From: Candidatus Zixiibacteriota bacterium
Lineage (GTDB): Bacteria; Zixibacteria; MSB-5A5; GN15; PGXB01
Assembly: GCA_026397495.1 (NCBI GenBank)
Contig: JAPLUS010000085.1
Span: 1-11,046, forward strand
Direction of reading: 5' to 3'
DNA: 11,046 nucleotides
A model generated the notes under the pieces. The model did no database searches, was not told where the DNA came from, and worked only from the letters and a program-made list of their open reading frames with translations. The position numbers and the translations under genes are program-made. Shown piece by piece: positions 5,665-11,046 of this stretch; position 1 is the first letter of the stretch, and each line of letters opens with the position of its first letter.

Positions 5665-8200
5665 GACGATTACCATAAATATTGACAATCAATTCCTGCA
5701 AGTGGGAGCGGGAAAAACCATTCTTCAGGCCGCCGAACAAAACCATATCTATATTCCCACGCTTTGTGCTTATAAGGATCTGACTCCCTTTGGTGGCTGC
5801 CGTATGTGTATTGTGGAAGTAGATGGATTGCGCGGTTTTCCCACCGCCTGCACGACTCCGGTCGTTGAAGGAATGAATATTAGGACCAATACCGTCCAGC
5901 TCCAAAATATAAGATCTGAAATTTTACAGTTAATATTGAGTGAACATCCCTGCAGTTGCCTCATATGTGATGAGCAGGAGGAATGCAAGGAATTCAGCGG
6001 CACTATCCGCAAGGCGACCGTGACAACCGGCTGTCGCTATTGCCCCAATGACGGACAATGTGAATTAGCGGAAGTGGCAAAAAAGGTAGGCGTCAAGGAA
6101 ATCAATTACCCCATCAATTATCGTTACTATCGCGTTGAAAGAGAAGATCCCTTCTATGACCGCGATTATAATCTTTGTATCCTTTGTGGAAGATGCATTC
6201 GAATGTGTCAGGAGATTCGCGCCGCCAATGCCCTGACCTTCAAACAGAGAGGACAAAAGACGGTTATTGGCCCGGCTTATAATCGCACCCATATCGAGGC
6301 CGGTTGCGAGTTCTGCGGCGCCTGCGTTTCAATCTGCCCTACGGGAGCTCTCTCTGAGAAAACCCGAAAATGGGAAGGGAAAGCGGAGCGGGAAGAAATT
6401 ACAACCTGTGCTTTATGTGGGGTCGGATGTCAGGTTCATCTCCAGATTAAAGGCCGCGACATCATTGGCGCACTACCGGCCGATGATCCACTGATCAACA
6501 ATGGACAGCTTTGTGTAAAAGGCCGCTTCTGTATCCCTGAATTGATCAATAATCACCAACGCCTTAAGAAACCTTATCGGGCCCATGATGGCCTTAAGAT
6601 AGAGCTTACCTTCGAACAGGCCATTGAGGAGGCGGCAAAAAAACTTGCCGTCTGCCCGCCCAATGAATTTGGCATGATCGTTTCGCAGAATATTACCAAC
6701 GAGGACCTTTATATTGCTCAGAAGTTTACCCGCGCCGTTATGGGGTCCAATAATATTGACACTATGGCCAGAATATATTATGGGGCCGGTCTCAATAATT
6801 ATGTCGGTTTAATGAAATCTTCCGCGACTCTCGAATCGCTCCGCAAAGCCGCGACTATTCTTTGTATCGGATTGGATACAAGATATGGAGGATCGGTGGT
6901 CGGCGTTGAATTGCGAATGGCAAACAGGAAGGGCGCCAAAATAATTACTATCAATTCCCATCCGCATAACTTATCTATAGTTGCCCACACCTGGTTGAAG
7001 CCGGAATCCGGTGAAGAGGTCGGCTTTATTCAATCGCTGGCACGCCTGATAGGAAAAGCCAAAAGCAAAAGGCCGGATGCCAAATCAGAGACAAAACCCC
7101 ATCCATCCGACAACGATATTGAGACCGCCGCCAGGATTCTGGCCGAGTCGTCCTCAGTAATCATCCTCATCGGTTCGGATGTCTTTAAATATTTGAATAG
7201 TCCCAAGGTCCTCGAAGAAATAGGGAAATTGGCACGGAGTCTTCAGGCCGAGATTATGCCCTTGCCCGCCCAAAATAATTTCAATGGCGCTCTTTTAATG
7301 GGAGCATATCCCGAGCTTCTACCGGGTGGATTTTCTTCTGCAAGAAAAGATAAACAGGCGCAGTTGGGTGAGATCTGGGGCTCTCAAATTCCGGATTGGG
7401 CGACCTCGTGGAATGCCGAAGCGGTTATGACAGGCAAAAGAATGAAAATTCTTTATCTGATCGGCGAGGTTCCTTTGAGAGAACGCCCGGCATCCGATTT
7501 TCTAATCTTTCAAAATCTTTATCCCCCTGAGTCCATTTATCGGACAGATTTGGTCCTGCCCTCGGCGGCCTTCACCGAAATCGATGGTACCTTTATTAAC
7601 GGAGAAGGAAGGTTGCAGAGAGTAAGAAAAGCTGTGGAACCGCCCGGTTTTGCCCTGCCGGATTGGAAAATACTCTGTCTTATAGCCCAAAAAATGGGCA
7701 AGAAGGGTTTTGATTTCGATTCCGTCGACGATGTCCATAAGGAGATTTCATGTCAGGTAAATGGATTCAGCAGCTTGGACAATATCAAGAGGGAGACGGT
7801 TATTATGACGCTGGAACCTGCTTGTCTGACAGGCAAGTCTGATTTTGCAATCGATCCATACCAAGCTCCGGATTCCGGAAAAGCAAACATGGAATTCCCT
7901 TATCTTTTGCACACGGCGATAAGCGAGCATACTTACCGCGGTTTTCCTCTCGCCTCCTATGTCGAGGGGCTAAAAAAACTATTTATAGAAGCGACACTGG
8001 AGATTAGTCCGGAAGATGCCAAGAAGGCCGGCCTAATTTCGGGAGATGAGGTAATTGTAACATCGGCTAAATTCGAGAAAACCTGGCCGGCCAGGATTAT
8101 GGCGGAGCAAACCGCCGGGATATTGCATGTTACCTTGCCTCAGGGTGAAGTGCCGGGGCGCAATCCCTATCCTGTCAGAATAAGGAAAAAAAATGTTTAG
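5648..8200 (+). CDS. NuoG / formate dehydrogenase-like Fe-S subunit without a catalytic Cys or Sec
   Basis: The protein is 850 residues from ATG 5648 (an ATG at 5612 would add 12). Residues 5-80 are a plant-type [2Fe-2S] domain (C40, C51, C54, C68). Next comes a His-Cys3 site (H100, C104, C107, C113) and a second C-x2-C-x5-C set (C129, C132, C138). Two [4Fe-4S] sites follow (C177/180/183/187 and C220/223/226/230). Residues 254-295 are the Fe4S4 part of the molybdopterin oxidoreductase fold (C254, C257, C261, C289). The molybdopterin-like domain spans about 300-730 and the C-terminal dinucleotide-binding beta domain about 775-845. Where formate dehydrogenases have Cys or Sec in an R-V-C/U-H-G context, this protein reads ARIYYGAG, with Tyr377. 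Formate oxidation is therefore unlikely, and an electron-wire or scaffold role as in NuoG is more plausible. Its neighbours are a HydBC-like core upstream and NfnAB-like genes downstream, with 8 bases of overlap. Confidence 0.88.
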   Translation: MSKPSETITINIDNQFLQVGAGKTILQAAEQNHIYIPTLCAYKDLTPFGGCRMCIVEVDGLRGFPTACTTPVVEGMNIRTNTVQLQNIRSEILQLILSEHPCSCLICDEQEECKEFSGTIRKATVTTGCRYCPNDGQCELAEVAKKVGVKEINYPINYRYYRVEREDPFYDRDYNLCILCGRCIRMCQEIRAANALTFKQRGQKTVIGPAYNRTHIEAGCEFCGACVSICPTGALSEKTRKWEGKAEREEITTCALCGVGCQVHLQIKGRDIIGALPADDPLINNGQLCVKGRFCIPELINNHQRLKKPYRAHDGLKIELTFEQAIEEAAKKLAVCPPNEFGMIVSQNITNEDLYIAQKFTRAVMGSNNIDTMARIYYGAGLNNYVGLMKSSATLESLRKAATILCIGLDTRYGGSVVGVELRMANRKGAKIITINSHPHNLSIVAHTWLKPESGEEVGFIQSLARLIGKAKSKRPDAKSETKPHPSDNDIETAARILAESSSVIILIGSDVFKYLNSPKVLEEIGKLARSLQAEIMPLPAQNNFNGALLMGAYPELLPGGFSSARKDKQAQLGEIWGSQIPDWATSWNAEAVMTGKRMKILYLIGEVPLRERPASDFLIFQNLYPPESIYRTDLVLPSAAFTEIDGTFINGEGRLQRVRKAVEPPGFALPDWKILCLIAQKMGKKGFDFDSVDDVHKEISCQVNGFSSLDNIKRETVIMTLEPACLTGKSDFAIDPYQAPDSGKANMEFPYLLHTAISEHTYRGFPLASYVEGLKKLFIEATLEISPEDAKKAGLISGDEVIVTSAKFEKTWPARIMAEQTAGILHVTLPQGEVPGRNPYPVRIRKKNV

Positions 8201-9035
8201 GGTTATAGAAAATCGGATGATTGTTCCCAATATCCATTTATTGGAAATAGAAGCCCCCGCCGTGGCCAGTGAAGTCAGGCCGGGGCAATTTGTGATTCTG
8301 CGTGTCAACGAGGATGGCGAGAGAATACCAGTATCTATCGCCGATTGGGATAGGGAGAAAGGGACAATAATGACCACCATTCTGACCATAGGCGGTACGA
8401 CCGGCGATCTGGCTAAGGTCCCGGCCGGGGCGGATATTCCCACCGTCGTCGGACCTCTCGGTAATGCCACCGCGATTGATATGTTTGGCACGGTCTTGTG
8501 CATTGGCGGCTGTTATGGAATCGGGAGTATTTATCCCATAGCTCGGGCGCTGAAAGAAAAGGGCAATCGAGTCATCACGGCCATTGAAGCCCGCAGTTCA
8601 TACCTTTTTTACTGGGAAGATAAACTGGAAAAAGTATCGGATCGAATTATTCATATCACCCGTGATGGTACCAAAGGATTCCGCGGGCATGTGGGCAGAA
8701 TTTTGGAAATTATGAAGGCCTCCTCGGAAACAATCGATCGAATAATAATCAATGGCTGCACATTTCTTATGAAAAGGGGAACCGATGCCAGCCGTCCTTT
8801 CGGTATCAAGACTATAGTCAGTCTAAATCCGATTATGATTGACGGTACCGGTATGTGCGGGGTCTGCCGAGTAACGGTCGGTTCGAATACAAAATTCGCC
8901 TGTGTCGATGGACCCGACTTTGATGGACATCAGGTTGATTGGCAGGAACTCTTACAGCGCCGGAAGACCTATGTTCGAGAAGAAGCTGTCGCCTTTAGAA
9001 CCAGCCGGTGCGAAGAGCATCGCACAAAACCTTAG
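8193..9035 (+). CDS. nfnA: NfnA/SudB-like FAD and [2Fe-2S] ferredoxin-NAD(P) reductase subunit
   Basis: A 280-residue protein of the ferredoxin-NADP reductase/PyrK family, most like NfnA (gamma subunit of NADH-dependent ferredoxin:NADP+ oxidoreductase) and SudB. The FAD-binding motif is RIPVSIAD (44-51), GPLG lies at 87-90, and the nucleotide-binding loop is GGCYGIGSIYP (105-115). The C-terminal [2Fe-2S] segment is DGTGMCGVCR (217-226) plus C237 in KFACVDGPDFDGHQVDW; in Nfn an aspartate joins three cysteines as ligands. Nfn homologues usually have a third Gly where C107 sits and Ala-Pro in the next turn, so this loop is slightly unusual. ATG 8193 has AAGGA 6 bases upstream and overlaps the NuoG-like gene by 8 bases. 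It stands 12 bases before the NfnB-like gene, its usual partner. It acts in the cytoplasm. A PyrK or SudB role is possible, but the neighbours favour an Nfn-type transhydrogenase. Confidence 0.88.
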   Translation: MFRVIENRMIVPNIHLLEIEAPAVASEVRPGQFVILRVNEDGERIPVSIADWDREKGTIMTTILTIGGTTGDLAKVPAGADIPTVVGPLGNATAIDMFGTVLCIGGCYGIGSIYPIARALKEKGNRVITAIEARSSYLFYWEDKLEKVSDRIIHITRDGTKGFRGHVGRILEIMKASSETIDRIIINGCTFLMKRGTDASRPFGIKTIVSLNPIMIDGTGMCGVCRVTVGSNTKFACVDGPDFDGHQVDWQELLQRRKTYVREEAVAFRTSRCEEHRTKP

Positions 9036-9039
9036 GAAG
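9034..9039 (+). promoter_or_regulatory. Ribosome binding site that selects ATG 9047
   Basis: AGGAAG, overlapping the TAG stop of the nfnA-like gene, lies 7 bases before ATG 9047. The frame could start at ATG 9008, inside the preceding gene, but that site has no good Shine-Dalgarno sequence. Confidence 0.55.
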
Positions 9040-9046
9040 AAATAAT

Positions 9047-10453
9047 ATGGCTGAGCCGCAGAAAAAGAAGCTTGATTTAAATCGAAGAGAAATGCCCAAG
9101 CAACCTCCGGAAGTAAGAAAGCACAATTTTGGCGAGGTGGCTCTCGGGTATTCAATCGAGAATGCGGTGCGGGAGGCCGAGCGGTGTCTTCAATGCAAGA
9201 AACCGTTATGTGTCTCCAAGTGTCCGGTGGAAATTGATATCCCCGGATTTATCAAGAGCGTGGCTCAGAGGGATTTCACGACCGGGATCAAGGTGCTGAA
9301 AGAGAAAAATCTACTGCCGGCTGTCTGCGGTCGAGTATGTCCGCAGGAGGAGCAATGCGAAGAAGTATGTGTGCTTGTGAAAAAGGGCGGGCAGATTGCC
9401 ATCGGTCGCCTTGAAAGATTTTTGGCCGATTGGGAGGCCTCCCAGGAAACGGTGGGAATACCGGAAATTCCTCCATCTACGGGCCGAAAGGTCGCCGTCG
9501 TTGGTGGAGGACCGGCGGGATTGACGGTGGCCGGAGATTTGATAAAATTGGGCCATCAGGTCACGATTTTCGAAGCTCTTCATAAGTTGGGAGGTGTTCT
9601 TACCTATGGCATCCCGGAGTTCAGGCTTCCCAAGGCCATAGTCAACCGTGAGGTTGATTATCTCAGGCGGCTGGGCACAGAAATAGTACCCGATTTCGTG
9701 ATTGGCAAAACCAGAACAATCGAAAGTCTTCTAAAGGAATATAATGCCATTTTTATCGGCGCTGGGGCCGGTCTCCCCTGGTTTATGAATATTCCCGGCG
9801 AGAACCTCAATGGAGTCTATTCGGCCAATGAATACTTGACCAGGATGAATTTGATGAAGGGGTTTCTCTTCCCCGAATATCGCACCCCTATAAAAGAACA
9901 TAAACAGGTGGCGGTCGTCGGCGGCGGGAATGTCGCCATGGATTGTGCCCGAACAGCGCTCAGATTGGGCGCTGAAACCAGAATTATATATAGAAGATCC
10001 AGAGAGGAATTGCCGGCCCGCCTTGAAGAAGTAGAAAATGCCGAAGAGGAGGGAATTATTTTTGAATTCCTGACCTTGCCGATTCGATATATCGGCGACG
10101 AGAACGGCTGGGTAAAGGAAATTGAATATTTGAAAATGAAGCTGGGCGAGCCGGATGCTTCCGGAAGAAGAAGCCCGATTCCGATAGAAGGTTCGCAGAC
10201 AAAGCTTTCAGTCGATGCTGTCGTCTGTGCCATCGGAAATAGCCCTAATCCTCTTATTCCCGCGACGACTCCCGGGTTGACCATGGGCAAGAAAGGTAAC
10301 ATTGTTGCTGACGAACAGACCGGCAAAACCTCGATGGATAGAATTTGGGCCGGAGGCGATGTTGTGACCGGAGCCGCTACCGTCATCCTGGCCATGGGGG
10401 CCGGGCGCAAAGCGGCCAGATCCATACATGAGTATCTTTGCTCTTTGAGTTGA
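9047..10453 (+). CDS. nfnB: NfnB/GltD-like FAD- and NADPH-binding Fe-S subunit
   Basis: The protein is 468 residues from ATG 9047, the usual length for NfnB and for the small subunit of glutamate synthase. Residues 40-110 carry two [4Fe-4S] motifs: C47, C50, C55, C59 (CLQCKKPLCVSKCP) and C94, C98, C104, C108 (CGRVCPQEEQCEEVC). An acidic residue near the second motif can serve as ligand in known NfnB. FAD binding is shown by VAVVGGGPAG (149-158) and the C-terminal GGDVVTGAATVI (436-447). The NADPH site has VAVVGGGNVAMDCA (288-301) followed by the basic pair R316-R317 in YRRSREELPAR, typical of NADP(H) preference. No glutamate synthase large subunit is nearby, so the glutamate synthase label often given to this family is not supported here. 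In this operon it most likely provides the NADPH arm of the transhydrogenase. It is the last gene of the run and cytoplasmic. Confidence 0.9.
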   Translation: MAEPQKKKLDLNRREMPKQPPEVRKHNFGEVALGYSIENAVREAERCLQCKKPLCVSKCPVEIDIPGFIKSVAQRDFTTGIKVLKEKNLLPAVCGRVCPQEEQCEEVCVLVKKGGQIAIGRLERFLADWEASQETVGIPEIPPSTGRKVAVVGGGPAGLTVAGDLIKLGHQVTIFEALHKLGGVLTYGIPEFRLPKAIVNREVDYLRRLGTEIVPDFVIGKTRTIESLLKEYNAIFIGAGAGLPWFMNIPGENLNGVYSANEYLTRMNLMKGFLFPEYRTPIKEHKQVAVVGGGNVAMDCARTALRLGAETRIIYRRSREELPARLEEVENAEEEGIIFEFLTLPIRYIGDENGWVKEIEYLKMKLGEPDASGRRSPIPIEGSQTKLSVDAVVCAIGNSPNPLIPATTPGLTMGKKGNIVADEQTGKTSMDRIWAGGDVVTGAATVILAMGAGRKAARSIHEYLCSLS

Positions 10454-10463
10454 ATTCCCGAAG

Positions 10464-10497
10464 TAACCTACCGCCGCCAAGGCGAACCAAAAGGTTA
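10464..10497 (+). terminator. Weak stem-loop after the bifurcating-complex operon, possible terminator
   Basis: TAACCT (10464-10469) pairs with AGGTTA (10492-10497), enclosing CGCC (10472-10475) that pairs with GGCG (10481-10484). It begins 10 bases after the nfnB-like stop codon. The stem is interrupted and no clean T-run follows (ATCTCTTCTTC), so an intrinsic terminator is possible but weak. The remaining 125-base gap to pilT shows no clear promoter. Confidence 0.3.
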
Positions 10498-10578
10498 ATC
10501 TCTTCTTCAACTATCCAAGTTTTTTACCGATAATAAAAAAGATCACCAGACTACCAACACCCTGGCGATATTGGAAAT

Positions 10579-11046
10579 ATGGCAAAGATTGACCAACTGC
10601 TGCAAATCGTCAAAGAGGCCAATGCTACCGACCTTCATCTCATGGCCGGCGAAGTCCCCTTTATAAGAGTTCATGGCCAGCTGGAGAAGACTAAACACAA
10701 ACATCTCACCAATGAGGGTGTGAAGCAGCTTATTTATGAAATTTTGACTGACAATCAAATAAGACAGTTCGAAAAAAGCGGCGACCTGGATATGGCCTAT
10801 GGGGTTAAGGATCTGGCTCGTTTTCGGATTAATATCTATCAGACTTATCTCGGTCTGGGTATCGCCATTCGTCTGATTCCCGACGATTGCCCCGATCTAA
10901 TCACCCTCGGATTTTCCAGAGCGATCTCCAAATTAGCCGAAAACAAATCCGGTCTGGTACTGGTTACCGGCCCGACTAATTCCGGCAAGACAACCACGCT
11001 GGCGGCAATGGTCGACCATATCAATACCAATTTTTCCAAACATATT
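10579..11046 (+). CDS. pilT: PilT, type IV pilus retraction ATPase (partial, cut by window end)
   Basis: The first 156 residues are in the window and the gene continues past 11046. ATG 10579 is the only usual in-frame start, because a TAA lies upstream at 10534 with no ATG, GTG or TTG between. The N-terminal domain (about 1-100) has the PilT signature ATDLHLMAG (16-24), where most homologues have SDLH, then ARFRINIYQT and IAIRLIP. The Walker A motif is GPTNSGKTTT (131-140), followed by LAAMVDHIN; PilT proteins usually have GPTGSGKS here, so Asn and Thr replace Gly and Ser, but the Lys is kept. The hexameric cytoplasmic ATPase depolymerises pilin for twitching motility. The Walker B, Asp-box and His-box motifs and AIRNLIRE lie beyond the window, so the PilT versus PilU choice rests on the N-terminus. 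It is separated from the redox operon by 125 bases and functionally unrelated to it. Confidence 0.88.
   Translation, partial: MAKIDQLLQIVKEANATDLHLMAGEVPFIRVHGQLEKTKHKHLTNEGVKQLIYEILTDNQIRQFEKSGDLDMAYGVKDLARFRINIYQTYLGLGIAIRLIPDDCPDLITLGFSRAISKLAENKSGLVLVTGPTNSGKTTTLAAMVDHINTNFSKHI

Noticed and set aside
5648..8200. Calling this gene a formate dehydrogenase alpha subunit
   Set aside because: The catalytic Cys/Sec position is Tyr377, with no in-frame TGA that could encode Sec, and the neighbours are transhydrogenase-type genes.
8033..8503. A 156-codon open frame on the minus strand
   Set aside because: It is antisense across the junction of two well-supported genes and shows no recognisable domain.
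9817..10425. A 202-codon open frame on the minus strand
   Set aside because: It lies wholly inside the nfnB-like gene, its translation is low-complexity and Ser/Pro/Thr-rich, and it matches no family. It is a shadow frame.
9047..10453. Glutamate synthase small subunit (GltD)
   Set aside because: The fold is the same, but no glutamate synthase large subunit is nearby, and an NfnA-like gene lies 12 bases upstream.
1..11046. CRISPR arrays, tRNA or rRNA genes, insertion sequences, phage genes
   Set aside because: I saw no regularly spaced repeats, tRNA-like cloverleaf, transposase or integrase sequence. Coding genes fill almost the whole window.

Overview
The window reads as a chromosomal stretch from an anaerobic, fermentative or syntrophic-type bacterium. 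GC content looks moderate by eye. All ten recognisable genes lie on the + strand and there are no tRNA, rRNA, mobile-element or CRISPR signals. The large number of iron-sulfur flavoproteins built for NAD(H), NADP(H) and ferredoxin traffic points to strict anaerobiosis. A type IV pilus retraction ATPase begins at the right edge, which suggests a diderm, surface-motile cell. I cannot place the phylum from sequence alone.

Left part (156-3272): a probable sensory or regulatory module. It holds a small cysteine-rich protein of unknown function, a stand-alone DRTGG-domain protein, a DRTGG domain fused to a GHKL (HATPase_c, anti-sigma-factor-like) ATPase domain, and an [FeFe]-hydrogenase-like protein. 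The last carries an N-terminal two-cluster ferredoxin domain, an H-cluster-type domain with altered motifs, and a C-terminal Fe-S domain. Its four H-cluster cysteines remain, but the proton-relay cysteine is Gln and the third motif is degenerate, so a sensor (HydS-like) role is more likely than H2 turnover.

Middle and right part (3315-10453): five tightly packed genes, several overlapping by 8-17 bases. They are a NuoE/HydC-like [2Fe-2S] subunit; a NuoF/HydB-like FMN- and NADH-binding subunit with extra clusters; a NuoG/formate-dehydrogenase-like subunit of about 850 residues that lacks a catalytic Cys/Sec; an NfnA/SudB-like FAD/[2Fe-2S] protein; and an NfnB/GltD-like FAD/NADPH protein with two N-terminal [4Fe-4S] motifs. 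There is no catalytic hydrogenase subunit. The set is best read as a multi-subunit electron-bifurcating transhydrogenase linking NADH, ferredoxin and NADPH. It resembles the Sporomusa Stn complex (a bifurcating HydBC-like core joined to a NuoG-plus-NfnB-like subunit), but here the NuoG-like and NfnB-like parts are separate genes and an NfnA homologue is added.

After a 125-base gap, pilT begins at 10579 and runs off the window. My working model is that the left module senses redox state or H2 and controls the bifurcating complex encoded directly downstream. The family assignments are well supported by motifs. The assembly into one complex and the regulatory link are inference.
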